Shown: positions 22,440-34,400, counted from the first letter of the stretch. The stretch is 64,000 bases of DNA from Rhizophagus irregularis (GCF_026210795.1 NC_089445.1:2232001-2296000), one strand, 5' to 3'. The notes: a model not told the origin generated them from the letters alone. Numbers and translations: made by a program.

Positions 22440-23000
22440 AATTTGCTCTATTGTAGGAATTAAAGATCAGGAAAATTGGATCACTGAATGAGGCGTAATT
22501 AACGATCAAAGTCAAATCAAATTTAAAAATTAAAAATAAATATATTAGACGTAATTATTCACAATCCAGTGATTCAATTCATTCGATTTTAGGCTTATTA
22601 GATAGACCTCAATTTTCTCTTTCAAATGAATATAATTTCATTCGTGTAGCTTGCATCTACAGGTATTTAATAAATTTTTTTATATCAGATTTTATTAAAC
22701 TTATAAAATTTTATATTAATAATATAATTGATGATTCCTAAACATCTACATATATTAAACAAATTATTTTAAATTTATTTTAAAGATAAAAGTTGGCATC
22801 ACCTTAGGGAGCAAAGATCATTCAAATTGAATCACTACATGTGAAATAATTAATGATCAAATTTAGATAAAATTTAATAAATATACTGAACGTGATTACT
22901 GAACAACTAGTGATTCAATTCACTTGATTTTAGATTCATTAGATAGATCTCGATTTTCTCTTTCAAATGAATGTAAATTTATTTGTATGGCTTATTTCTA
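22440..23000. repeat. Diverged direct repeat, two units
   Basis: Two units of about 200 bp in the same orientation (22440-22670 and 22810-23000). They share AATTAATGATCAAA-like words, GTGATTCAATTCA, ATTAGATAGA, and TTTCTCTTTCAAATGAAT followed by a GGCTT/AGCTT and TCTAC segment. They lie in the non-coding part of the 5.5-kb transposon. Function unknown. Confidence 0.55.
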
Positions 23001-23567
23001 CGAAGAATTATCAATGATTTTGTCATGAGAGTTATATTTGATCTTTTAAATTTTAATGATATCTTATATTAAAAAAAAATTAAAAATTATATAATTAATT
23101 AGTTTTTTTTGCATTATCTAGTATAAATTTATTATTCTTATATAAATGATAATTTATATTTGCTTTAATAAAATTATTTTTGTGTAAAAAAATTAGATTC
23201 CAAGGATCGGCCCATATGTTAAAAATTTAATATGAAGTGTCTCTTTCCAAAACCATTAAACTATAAAAAAATAAATCAATATTATTATAAATCTAAAATA
23301 AAAAAAAAATCTTTTTTTCGTTACAAAATTAGTGATCGTCAGTTACTGTGCCACCCGAAATGATAATAATTCGTTTTAAAAAATTATCCATAAAACTGCA
23401 GCATGATTTACATAGAACAATTCTCATTTAAGTTTACCAATCATATGTTAAAATTAAAAATTAAGTTCAAAGCACAATGCATAATGACATAATTTTTTTT
23501 ATTTCATACAAGAAACAACGAACTGTTCAATAATTTCAATAATTACAAACTTAATTATTACAAACTA

Positions 23568-26500
23568 TTATTCTCTATCCGACTGAACTTCACAAACATT
23601 CTGTTCAATTTCTTGCCATGGGTTTCTTTGAATAATATCCTCAGCAACATTAAAGTTTAATGGAATAACTACACATTCCATTTCCATTTCATTAGCCGTT
23701 CGTTTTGAATTTCTTTTTTGTTGAGTACGGCGTTTATTATAATGTGAGTGTATATTGCGCTTATGTTCCTTTACAAACTTGAGAGTCAGAAAATATTTGC
23801 TGCATATATCACAACACAAACGCTGATGTAATTCGTGTGGAATTGATAGACAACAACGATCATATTTAAGGATTTTAAGTTTATCATGATATTGAAGTGC
23901 ATGAATTGGATTAATAAAATGTCCATCTTTTTCTTTGGTAGTTGGAGGAAGAAATCCATTGTTTTCATCTAAGAGTATTGCTGCATCTGGAGCTCTGTAT
24001 TCACTATAATACTCTCAGTTCTTACATTTTTTTATATCCAGTAAATAGCGGCAAAGTTGTGTATGTTCCTCTATCCATTCCCATGATATTGAAGGTTCAG
24101 GTTCATCAAACGGATTTCTCTCCTGATCAACATATTCTACCGTAACAGGTTTTTCATGTATATTATCTCGTTTCCATATATCGCACAATTTTTTTCCTGA
24201 ATATTCAAAATTTCGTCTTGCTAACTCTTCATCTATCACATTTCCTTGACTATTTAAATGTGGCCCAAATTCCTCTATAGGTAAAGTGATACCAGCGAGT
24301 TTTTCAGATAAAGAAATCATGCTTCGCTCTACTGGATTATATGCACTTTGACCTGGGGCATGAGTACGAACAGTTAGGTAATCTAAATCAAGAGAACGAA
24401 AAGGTGAGCATATTGAATAATGTTTTTCATATGTTTTGGATTCTCGTCAAGTCCACCATCAATAAGAAGAACCCAAATTGGTCTAACTTTATCTTCTTTT
24501 TTTAGAGTATTAGAAAAATTTTCATTTTTTACAATACTTTCTAAATCCGCGATGTGAGTTGCTGATGATGTTCCAATAAAATATTCTGGCCTAATAAATA
24601 TGGAAAGTTGACCAGTTCGAAGTGTATTACTTGAATCAGCTGGATTAATAACTAAATAAACAGAAGGTATGAGTTTCATTTTTGAGCCTGTTGGAAAATC
24701 ATGGTCTTCAACAGTTACGGGTTCATTAACAGATTGGATTGTTTTAAATGTACGGCCGACTGCAGGTATACCCAACCCAATCTTTGCTTTATCGTCTTGA
24801 GAGATAATAATTGACTCATCTGCAAATACTTCGGCAAATATTTTCACTGCTTTAACAGACGCTAAACAGTAGTATTCGTCAACATGTGATTTCATATCTG
24901 TTCGTGCTATAGAAGTAGAGACCAACTTTGCTGATGATGATATGACATGCAGCAAAAGTATTTTGATGGTGAAATTGAAGATAAGTGGATAAGCATTGGT
25001 GAGATAAGTAGGTATTATACTTTTCTTCTAAAGTTTCACGTAAATGTTTTATTGTCCTTACTTTAATAACCACTTTTCTTCGTCTAGCATAGGCAGCTCC
25101 AAATTCAACACTATCATGAATCTTATCCCATAATTCTGGATCTTTCATAGTTGCAGATGGTCTTCCCAGAGTATTATATTGTTCAACAACTCCTTCTTCT
25201 AATATTTTTTTTTTTGTTCTTAATTTTGATTGAGCTTCAGCATGTCGTTTCAATTTACTTAATAATACACGTTGTTCTAATAGAGTATTTTGTTCTTCAA
25301 TTATTTTAGTTTTTAACGTAACTTTTAATGATTCATCTGTGGTAATTTTTACCATTTGTTGACATTCTGATATGTTTTTTATGGCTGAATTAATTTTATT
25401 AGCCGCGTTTTGTTGTGGTCTAGTATTAGTTTGTATTATTGTAATTAGAGCTCCGAATGGGTCGGGTCGGGTCGGGTAATTGACTTGACCTGACCCAAGG
25501 CAAGTCATGAATTTGGTGGCCTGACCCGAATATCACAGGTCAGTTCAGATACCCGACCCGACCCATTGACCTGATATATTTTAGGTCAAAAAAACGTTTC
25601 AGCACTTTTTATTACGCCAAAACGTCTTTTTTTTTGTTTCTTCTAATGAAAAATGTCGGACCTGACGTTTTTAAATTAAAGAAACAATTTTTTTTTGTTT
25701 CTTTTAATAAAAAATGTCAGGTTCGAGGTTTTTTAATTAAAGAAACGTTTTCTTTTGTTTCTTTTAATAAAAAACGTCAGGTTCGAGGTTTTAATTAAAG
25801 AAACGTTTTCTTTTGTTTCCAAACTTTTAATAAAAAATGTCGGGAGGTTCAAACGCTTTGTTTTAATTTTTAAAACGTCGGGTTAAAGTTTTTTTAATTA
25901 AACGCTTTTTTAATAAAAAATTTTTTTGTCGGTTCAACGTTTTTTAATTAAAGAAACTTTTTTTGTTTCTTTTAATGAAAAAACGTCAAACCCGACATTT
26001 TTTAATAAAGAAACATTTTTTTTTGTTTCTTTAATCGAACCCGATGTTTTTAATAAAAAAAGACATTTTTGTAATTATTTTTAATGAAAAACGTCAGATT
26101 CAGGTCAGTTTGGCATTTTTTTATATATATAAAATGCTGAAACGTCTTATTTTTGACCGAAATATGTCGGGTCAATGGGTCGGGTCAGGTACCCGACTGT
26201 GACTGACCCGACCCGAGGTCGGGTCATTAAATCTACTACCTGACCTGAATTTTTCGGGTTAACCCATCGGGTCACCTGATCCGTCGGGTCAAATTTGGAG
26301 CTCTAATTGTAGTATCAATAAACTCATTAACAATCGGTCTTGGAGTAGTAATATTTTGCGGAATGGAAGTGTATTTTTGAGTAGTAGGAGTAGCAGTAGC
26401 AGTAGGAGTACGATGTGATAAAAAAAAATTTTGATAAGAATGAATAGTAGGAGTTATAGTGTTATAATATTCATGAATTTTATTTTCAATAAAAGAAATA

Positions 26501-26689
26501 TCCTGTTTTCTAACTTCTTTCCAAGCAGTTATACATTCTTGCAATAATTTTTGACGATTTGGTTTTGAATTACAATGTACCGCTTGTTTATAATACGCAT
26601 ATGCATTACAAAATTCTTGATATTTATCTTAGGGTTCATTATAAAAGAAGGTTTTATTAAATTTTGGCAGTTTTAAAAAACTTTGCATT
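23568..26689 (-). pseudogene. DDE transposase-like protein with C-terminal zinc finger, broken
   Basis: Reads on the minus strand from ATG 26689 (MQSFLKLPKFNKTF). A coiled, Lys/Gln-rich N-terminal part (KIIEEQNTLLEQRVLLSKLK) is followed by a region with possible DDE residues: SQDDKAKIGLG, LLIDGGLDENP and NPVERSM. The C terminus has a finger CDICSKYF...HKRNIH and ends EVQSDRE. Breaks: TAA after FFYNEP (a CAA codon before mutation), an 860-bp insertion at 25446-26305, a frameshift near 24930, a one-base loss near 24400 (HLF to VLLI), and TGA at 24015 where CGA is expected. All pieces are collinear, so one protein of about 750 residues existed. I know similar repeated hypothetical proteins in arbuscular mycorrhizal fungi but no accepted family name. 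The DDE reading is inferred. Confidence 0.65.
25446..26305. mobile_element. hAT-like element with GGGTCGGGT-rich ends (860 bp)
   Basis: Ends TAGAGCTCCGAATGGGTCGG and, inverted, TAGAGCTCCAAATTTGACCC. Flanks ATTGTAAT (25438-25445) and ATTGTAGT (26306-26313) agree in 7 of 8 bases. It interrupts the transposase frame between codons for IDTTI and IQTNTRP. The termini are dense in CGGGT/ACCCG words; the middle (25590-26110) is a run of imperfect 60-70-bp tandem units built on GAAACGTTTTCTTTTGTTTC and AAACGTC. Non-coding. A shorter relative lies at 60459-60914. Confidence 0.8.
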
Positions 26690-26889
26690 TTTCAAAGAAA
26701 GAAATGACAATCAGATCAGATAAAAATTTTTTATAATTTATTTAATTAAGACAATCGGTTTCATTTTACAATTGTCTACAATTTTTTTTTTAGCCAATCA
26801 AATTTCTAATTAATCAAATAGTGATCACCTGGAGGGTGAGGGTCAGGTCTCTAATTGAGCGAAATCAGGTGATTTCTAGCACGCCTCTT

Positions 26890-28000
26890 ATTAAATAATA
26901 AAGTGATATTTTTGTTGCGCAAATAATCAGCACTTAAAATCATTCATTCAGTTATTTGCAAAAAATAATTGTATTTATATGGTAAAATGATTTAATAATT
27001 AAATTTTTATTTTTCATTATTTTTTCCATTAAATATACATATTATTTGTAAAATTTGCAAATTTGCTAATTTAATTTTTAAAATCTATATAAAAATGATT
27101 GGATATATTAAGCATAAATTTTCATTAATATCAAATCGGTTTGGACATCTGGTTGCATTCGTTTTAAATGCAAACCAGTTTTTATAATATAAATCTGAAT
27201 TAAACTGAATCATTAAAAAACAGGTAAAACTGGATTTAAAACCGGATGGTACATCCAGTTCCAAACTCTAGTACTAACTTTCAAATTTTTCTTTTTTCTA
27301 TTTATTAACTTTAAAGCATAATTTTACTACTTTAGTTAAATAAAATCAACTAAATTAATTGAAAAATATTCAGTAAGGTTAAAACTATATATATATATAT
27401 ATATATTTTTATGTTTTAGAAGACATCTCATAATCGAGCACACTAAAGCTACGTGGAGAAAGTACTAACAACTAAGGTTGTGATAATAAGGCATTTCTAT
27501 TATTGAGCATAATAATCAAGCAACCTACTCTATATTAGAAGTAACTAGATGTTTATTCCTATAAAAAAATTGGATACGTTTTTTATAAAGTTTTCATATG
27601 ATTTTTTTCTTTAGAAATAACGTATTATAATAGGATACGGAAAAATGCACAATTCCGTATCACTAAAAATATGGTTTGGATATGGAATTTGCACGGGATT
27701 CATATGGAATTTACATGATTTGATCACTGATTTTATCACGAAATTTATACGATTTGGTCACTGAATTTACTATTTGTATTACAGTTTACTATAATTGTAT
27801 TTTCATAAATCTAATTTTACTTTATTAAATTAAATAAAAAATAAAATACAAATATATTATGAAAATTCCCTCCTTATTAAAACCACTTATTGCAACCAAA
27901 ATTATTTATAAGTTCCTAAAAAAACAAAAAAAAAGAAACATAAGAACGTCTAACTTAATTGGAAACAAAACCCCTCATATAGTATCTGCAATTATCCAAA
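26890..28000. other. AT-rich region, no gene seen
   Basis: Includes a (TA)n run near 27390-27410 and loosely repeated ATTTGATCACTGAATTT words at 27660-27780. GATACGGAA words near 27635 recur inverted near 29160-29250, which hints at an old inverted-repeat element, but the borders cannot be fixed. Confidence 0.35.
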
Positions 28001-28720
28001 TCACCAAAGGTTAGCATTCCTACAAAAAAAGAAAGAAAACTTCAGAATGTCTGACCTACATAAAAGAAAAGAATTATGAAGTGTCTGATGAAAAAGAAAC
28101 TAAAACAACAAAATAAATCCAAAACTGACCTACAAAAAAAGAAGACTCTGAAGCAACAAAACTGTAATAACTTATAAAAGAAAAGAATCTGAACCAAACT
28201 TACAAAAAAAAAAAGAAAATTTGAACTGACCCAAAAAAAGAAAAAATCCTGAACCATCCTACAAAAAGGAAAGGATTCCTAAACTGATCTACAAAAAAGA
28301 AAAAAGAAAACTGAATCTTCTCACAAAAAAAAATCTGCTGGCCTATGAAATAAAAAAAGAAAAGGGAATAAATAAAAAATAAATTAAAAAAAATATTTTT
28401 TTAAAAAGAGAAATAATGAAGTTAGGAAAGTTAAAAAAATTTTATTTTAAAGGGAAGACGTCAAAGTTAGAAAAATAAAAAATTTTTTATAAAGAGGAAA
28501 TAGAAATAGAAAGAAGAAAATTTTTTTTATAAAAAAAAAGAGTGGGAATAAAAGAATAAAATCATAAAAATTTTTTTTTAAGGGAGAGTGACGAAAAAAA
28601 ACTTTTTTTTTTAAAAGGGGGGTGATGAAGAAAGAAGAAAATTTTAGAAAAAATAACAAAAATAAGACAAGAGAAAGGAAAGGAAAGACAGAAAGGAAGA
28701 TTGGAAGATCAAACTCATCA
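28000..28720. repeat. Purine-rich imperfect tandem repeat
   Basis: About twenty irregular units of 25-40 bp on the pattern CTGACCTACAAAAAAAGAAAA, grading into A/G-only sequence (AGAAAAAAGAAA, GGAAAGGAAAGACAG). The plus strand is almost free of pyrimidines between 28380 and 28700. Open frames on the minus strand here are composed of Phe, Leu and Ser only and are products of the bias. Confidence 0.6.
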
Positions 28721-28817
28721 AAGTAAGGGACTAAGGGTTTATATAAAAAACAAAAAACGTATCATAATAAATCAATAAACAATCATGTGATCTCGTGTTA
28801 TGATACGGGATTTTTGT

Positions 28818-29116
28818 AAAAGGTTTTGGTACGAAATCTTGAAAATCATTTGAGCAACTGATACAAGATCGACAACAAAATCTCGACAATCCAATATCTT
28901 GACAAGTCAAAATCCTGACAAAATTATAATACATTTAAACTAAATATTATATATTGCAAAAATTATTTTATTAGAAACATACATCACAAAATTGTCGATA
29001 TAATGACTTGTCGGAATTTTGAATTGCTGAGATTTTGGATTGTTGAGATTTTGTTATCGATCTTGTGTTAGTCGTGCAAATGACTGTCGAGATTTTGATC
29101 AAATACCTTTGTAAAA
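28818..29116. mobile_element. Foldback element (about 300 bp)
   Basis: Long imperfect palindrome. The left arm has ATCTTGAAAATCATTTGAGCA, ACAAGATCGACAACAAAATC and TCTCGACAATCCAA; the right arm has the inverted forms (GAGATTTTGTTATCGATC, TTGTGTTAGTCGTGCAAATG). The spacer is AT-rich. No target duplication identified. Confidence 0.5.
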
Positions 29117-29334
29117 TTATCTTCTAAAAATATTAAGTTTAAAAATTCCGTATACATTCCGCTTGATTAATTTTTTCCGTATACATTAGTTTTTTTAAAA
29201 AATGTTCAAAAATAAATTGCTTATTAAATATACGGAATTTGTATACGGAATCTATAGAAACGTACATAAAATGTATACAAAACGTTGAGATCCCCCAAAT
29301 TCCCTCTGTCATCAATTTACAGAGTTGCCACATC

Positions 29335-29410
29335 GAATGGGCATTCTCATGGTCAAACGAACGAATAATCGAACGAACGAACAAATAAACGAACAAACAA
29401 ATAATCAACA
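29335..29410. repeat. Short tandem repeat, (CGAACAAA)-like
   Basis: Imperfect 4-to-8-bp repeat AACGAACGAATAATCGAACG... followed by AACAAACAAATAATC. Non-coding microsatellite. Confidence 0.6.
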
Positions 29411-29601
29411 GCATAATTATCAAACAACATAATCAATGAACAAACATACAAAAACATGCAACAACAACATTCTTGGTTCACAACATAAATAGCGTTAGTA
29501 ATATAAAACATCAAGCGATATAAAATAAAATTTAACTTCTCTAAATTTTCCCCAAATTATATCCACTTTTACCTTTAATTTCAAACTTCGATAGCTCTCG
29601 C

Positions 29602-29814
29602 AGGACCCCGAAATATACATAAAAGGGTCAGGTCAGAGTTTGCGTATAATGAGTCAAAAAAATCATGTAGATCATTCCTTTTATGGATAATCCCAGCCAA
29701 AATAATATTTCCTAATTTAGATAATGGCTAAAATTATCGTAATTCCGGCCCTGAAAGAATGCGTATTTTGGACCACTTCTGGACCTGACCTCTACATATA
29801 TATTTCGGGGTCCT
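29602..29814. mobile_element. MITE with exact 8-bp duplication (213 bp)
   Basis: Ends AGGACCCCGAAATATACATA and the inverted form ATATATTTCGGGGTCCT, flanked by identical 8-mers GCTCTCGC (29594-29601 and 29815-29822). Subterminal GGTCAGGTCAGAG is mirrored by GGACCTGACCTC. The 8-bp duplication fits a hAT-type transposase. Confidence 0.8.
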
Positions 29815-29822
29815 GCTCTCGC

Positions 29823-30650
29823 TACGAATTATTACTTTTCAAAAATGTATATTTAATTCATCTTAAAATTTTCATTCTATTCAATTAAAATTAATTAAGC
29901 AAACATTAATTAAAGTTTAGGGCGAACCTATTACCTTTAATTAACATTAAACTTTACTAACAAATAATTAAATGAAACTTATATTTTTATTGAGTTCTGT
30001 GGATGAGAACTCTGGAATTACTTTGAATTCCGCTCTCTATTTATACAATTTTTATGCTACTTTCTATTCTATCTATATACTATCTTTTATGTTCTTTTTA
30101 CATATTATCTTTGAACTATCGTTCTAATATGCTATCTATATTTTAAATACGCTATCTTTTAATATGCTATCTTTTTATATATGTTCTTTTTAATATGTTA
30201 TCTTTTATGTTCTATCTTTATACTATCTTTTTATATTATCTTTTATATTATTTTATGTTCTTTAATCTTTCTGACATTATTTTATATGTTCTTTTAATTC
30301 GCTTTATGTGTTTTGCTTATAATCTATCTTTTGTGGCTTATAATTATTCTTTCTAATTGTTCTTATTGTTAAAGATTGCTAAGTCGCAATTGATCGACTC
30401 TAATTATTCTATTGGTTCTTTGTCAATCATTCGATAAATATTACATCATGTAGATCATTACTCTTCCTAAATGTTTATCCTTTTCCGGCTAATCATTTAT
30501 CCATCTACGTCAATTCATAATTAATTTGTTCGTTCTTAATATTTGGTAATTATATTTGGCGATTGAATTTTATCATTTTTTCGTGCTTGATATTTGACCG
30601 TTTACAACGTATCCTTTCTGTGTACATATTTCTTATAGGACATCCCTCCT
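29823..30650. repeat. AT-rich region with CTATCTTTTA words
   Basis: 30055-30345 is an irregular array of TACTATCTTTTATGTTC / GCTATCTTTTAATATG words, about 15 repeats of 15-25 bp. The rest is unremarkable AT-rich DNA without genes. Confidence 0.45.
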
Positions 30651-31038
30651 ACCAGAACTCCGCTTACTTATAATAAAGGTTACTGTAGAAAATTGGCCCT
30701 TTACTAATAGTTTTTACCTTACTTTTTTCTTATATTCTATTGGTTGATTAGCTAAAAAGAAAAAAAATCATAACAATATAACATAAAATTTCCTTTTATA
30801 GTAGGATCTGCAAAGCATTTTATATATGATTTTTATCTTAGGCCTAGGGTAACCTATCTTATAAATAAGTAGATTCCTCTCCTATCCCCTATATACCACA
30901 CTGCTGAGAAGATGACCCAAGTTTATACTTATAAAGAGATGGATCATAGTGTAGCAGGATTTCTAATAGTAATGTTACCTACTAGCGCTTATTAGGAATA
31001 AGTAACCACCCATATATGGCAGATATAACAGAACAGAC

Positions 31039-32516
31039 TAAAGCTCCTAACAGTTCGGGCTAAACTGGGAAACAGATCCAAAACTGGCTCAAAATTCAGT
31101 TCAGTTTGGTTCAGGTATTAGAACTGAAAAACTGGCGGTTCAGTTTAATTTAATCCAATTTTTTATAAAAATGCGAAAAATCAAATAGACGCACATCTAG
31201 TGAACGTACAAAGTCAAGCTATATATCATTGGATTCTTCTCGATAAGACGCGTCAAATGGTGGTAAAATCATATCTCTAGCATCGATAAATCACACGTTA
31301 ACCCACGCTAAATGATTTATCAATAATTGGAATTATTAAGCTATCTATCGATGCTAGAGACATGATCTTAGCATCATTCAACGCGTCTCAGTGAGACGAA
31401 TCCAATGAATATAACTCGTCTATATACGACCACTGGATGGCGAATAATGTCAAGTTTCGCATTTTTTTAAAATTTTTGAGCGTTAAAAATTAAAAATTCT
31501 GATACATGAATTTATTCGTCGTCCAATGGTCGTACAAATATGAATTAGGACTCATTAGATTCGTCTCGATGAGACGAGTCGAATGGTGGTAAGATTACGT
31601 CTCTAGTATCGATAGATAGCTTACTAATGCCAATTTTTTATAAATCATTTAGTGTGAATTAATTTACGATCTATTGATGCTAGAGACATGATCTCACCAC
31701 CATTCGACTCGTCTCATCGAGACGAATCCAATGAATCCTAATTCATATTTGTACGACCATTGGACAACGAATAAATTCATGTATTGGAATTTTTAATTTT
31801 TAACGCTTGAAATTTTTAAAAAAATGTTAAACTTGACATTACTCACCATCCAGTGGTCGTATATGGATGAATTTATATTCATTAGATTCGCCTCACTGAG
31901 ACGCGTTGAATGACGCTAAGATCATGTCTCTAGCATTGATAGATAACTTAATAATTCCAATTATTGATAAATTATTTAGCATAGCACTGGTAAAAAAATG
32001 ATTTATCCTACACATATCTTACACATATTGGGTACTTAAAATGTAGAAAATCATACACAAATAATACACATATCATACACATATCGGGTACTAATATATA
32101 TATCATACATATATCAGGTACCTGATAGGTATACTATATATATAAGTACCCGATATGTGTATGATATGTGTATTATTTGTGTATTATTTTCTACATTTTG
32201 GTATTCGATATATGTAAGATATGTGTAGAATATGTGTAGGATAGACCATTTTTTTACCAGTGTAGGTTAACGTGTGATCTATTGATGCTAGAGACATGAT
32301 CTACCACCATTCAACGTGTCTTGTCGAGACGAATCCAATGATATATAGCTTGACTTTGTACGATCACTAGATGGATGGCTATTCAATTTTTCGCATTTTT
32401 ATAAAAATTGGATTAAACTAAACTGAACCACTGGGTTTTCGGTTCGGTTCTTACAGATTTTAGCTCTAATCCAAACTGTCTATAATCTGGACCAAACCAA
32501 CCCATTTGGAGCTTTA
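31039..32516. mobile_element. hAT-like non-autonomous element (1478 bp)
   Basis: Ends TAAAGCTCC and GGAGCTTTA, with GAACAGAC (31031-31038) and GAGCAGAC (32517-32524) flanking, 7 of 8 the same. Terminal regions contain CAGTTTAGTTTAA / TTAAACTAAACTGAACC inverted words. The middle is a chain of inverted modules containing GAGACGAATCCAATGA and its complement (31220-31930 and 32270-32345), so the whole folds into several long stems. Contains a nested palindromic element at 31985-32262. Non-coding. Confidence 0.75.
31985..32262. mobile_element. CACTG-type palindromic MITE (278 bp), 3-bp duplication
   Basis: Starts CACTGGTAAAAAAATG and ends with the inverse TTTTTTTACCAGTG, flanked by TAG on both sides. 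Arms of about 135 bp are inverted copies, made of ACACATATC and GGGTACTTA words repeated several times toward a TATATATA centre. CACTA/CACTG ends, a 3-bp duplication and repeated subterminal words are the hallmarks of CACTA (EnSpm) elements. Inserted inside the 1478-bp hAT-like element. Confidence 0.75.
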
Positions 32517-33206
32517 GAGCAGACATCTAGAAGTCCTTTCATGATGGTTAACTTAGAAGTACTGCAATACTAAAACTACTAATACAGTCTCACTCAAAGT
32601 CCACTACAGGTCACGATTATCATATCAGCCCATCACAGTTGTAAGTCCCCTGGTAGTAATAGCAGTGACTACCAGAACAGTAAACTGCTAAGGGTACTGG
32701 AATTACCCCTTTTATTATAAGTAACCAACTCAGTTATCCAGAGATCACCCAACAGTACGTCAAATTCACTGAGGAATTGAATTTCACCTTAGAATCTTAT
32801 ATACCTGTGAACCTATAAACGTCTCCAATCAGCTTAACACCTATTAGAAAGTGAACTACTGCTAAGACATTGCACTTGAGACTTTACTATCTATGAGTAC
32901 CATCTAGTATAATAAACCCCCATAGTAAAGTTTATCATACCCTTAATGGTATTGTAGAGTGATCACCAAGACAAGAGCTCACCCAGATAGTATGCAAGCA
33001 ATGACCATCCAGACAGGACAATCGGCTTCCCAATGGCCTCATAGCTGAAGGACTAGATACCCCGACAAATAAATACCGCTGACTGGTATATACTAATTCA
33101 CCATGATGCAGTCCAGCCACTGTCCAGCCACTGTCCAGTCTACACTAATCCCTGTACCTTTGCACTATTGGTAGTAGCGTTCGCAATAAAATTCTTTTTA
33201 TTTCCG

Positions 33207-33300
33207 TAATCAGCGGAATTGAACCTGCGACCTTATCATACTCAGGCTTTATGAGAGGGGCTCATAAACTAATCAATGAGCCATGCTAAGGGTGATCAAC
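33207..33300 (-). repeat. tRNA-Met-like head of a repeat
   Basis: On the minus strand: A-box-like TGGCTCATTGATTAG (33269-33283), an anticodon-loop-like CTCATAA, and a perfect B box GGTTCAATTCC (33215-33225), spaced as in a tRNA gene. The acceptor ends do not pair well and the repeat body continues downstream, so this is a polymerase-III promoter of a SINE-like repeat or a tRNA pseudogene, not a working tRNA gene. Confidence 0.5.
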
Positions 33301-33303
33301 CCT

Positions 33304-34400
33304 GTTAAAACTATATATATATTAATTTTTATAAGTATAAATATAATATATATAGAGAAATATACAATTTGTTGTAATAGTACTAATTTTTGAATTTGTT
33401 TTTTCTATTTACCAACTTTAAAATGTAATTTATTATTTTGATTAAATGAAATTAACTTTCTAAATTAATTAATAATTGTTTAATAAGGTTAAAATTACTT
33501 GTATATTAATATTTATAAGTATATGTATATTATATATAAAGAAATTTATATTTTCATAATAATACTAACTTTTAAAATTTTTTTCATTTTGTAATTTCAC
33601 CACTTTGGTCAAATGAAATTAACTTTCTTTATTAATTAAAAGTTATTTAGCAATATAAAAATTATTTAATATTTGTAAAGTTTATTACATTTTTTATAAT
33701 AATAATACTAACTATTAAATTATTGTATAATATATTGTTATATTTAAATTATATATTTTATATAAATACTTTTATTAAAAAAATTATTAGTTTTTTTATA
33801 AATAAAAAAAATTTAAATTTTAATATAATAAATATAAATTATGTGATATAGGTAAACTTTATCTTTAATAAATTTTACTTTTGATAAGCATTAAAATTAT
33901 TTAAAAAAATAATAAATTAAAAATTAAAAAAACAAAAAAATTTTTTTAAAAATTATTATTAGCCAATTAAATCAGTAAATTTATATAACTAATATATTAA
34001 TACTAATTAGATTATTTTAAATTTTTTAATAAATTAGTTTAAATTTTTTAATTATTAGTTTAAATTTTTTAAGTTAAACTTATTATTAAATTTAAGCTTT
34101 TTTAAAATAACTTATAAGTTATTAAACAATTTAAATATAATTTAGTTTAAAAAAATATAAAACTTTATAATAATAATTTAAAATATAGTAAAAAACTATA
34201 TATTTTTTATTAATAGTTACAGTATATAAATAAAATCTATTATAATTTATAATATAAATCTTTATTAGTTTATTAATATTTGCTACAATTTCTTAAAATT
34301 TTGTTTTTTTATATTAAATTATTACTACAAATTATAATTTAAATTTTAGTAAAAAGAAATAATTTTAACTAAAAATACTTTATAATTTAATATATAAAAA
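33304..34400. other. Very AT-rich region
   Basis: Over 85% A+T by eye. 33310-33700 holds three loosely similar units with TTTATAAGTATA and CAACTTT/ACTTTAAAATG...TTAACTTTC words. No gene seen. Confidence 0.4.

Larger units (their letters stand above)
21403..26889 (-). mobile_element. 5.5-kb DDE/zinc-finger DNA transposon, candidate boundaries
   Basis: Candidate full element around the transposase pseudogene at 23568-26689. Left end AGGGGCGTGCCAGAAATCA and, on the opposite strand, right end AAGAGGCGTGCTAGAAATCA are inverted copies of about 20 bp, placed 200 bp before the transposase start and 2.2 kb after its stop. No matching target duplication was found, so the ends need a second copy to confirm. 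The 2.2-kb left part is non-coding and holds a direct repeat (22440-22670 and 22810-23000). Confidence 0.5.
30650..33303 (-). repeat. tRNA-headed repeat split by a hAT-like insertion
   Basis: Less AT-rich sequence on both sides of the element at 31039-32516. The TSD-matched halves (30650-31038 and 32517-33303) read as one repeat on the minus strand, starting with a tRNA-Met-like head at 33207-33300. Body words (GCATCATGGTGAATTAGTAT near 33107; GTATATAAGATTC) recur in the region 34401-36110. No reading frame is convincing. It could be a SINE-type or other RNA-derived repeat; the full unit is not defined. Confidence 0.45.

Noticed and set aside
25450-26300. Telomere-like GGGTC repeats
   Set aside because: The GGGTCGGGT words are confined to the ends of a transposon with target duplications.
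21395-26898. 8-bp duplication for the 5.5-kb DDE element
   Set aside because: Flanks TATGCATT and ATTAAATA do not match, so the duplication length and superfamily are left open.
28042-28659. Phe-rich membrane proteins on the minus strand
   Set aside because: Translation of a purine-only tract; no start context or helix pattern beyond composition.
33207-33300. Functional tRNA-Met gene
   Set aside because: Boxes and anticodon loop are present, but the acceptor stem does not pair and the sequence continues as a repeat body.
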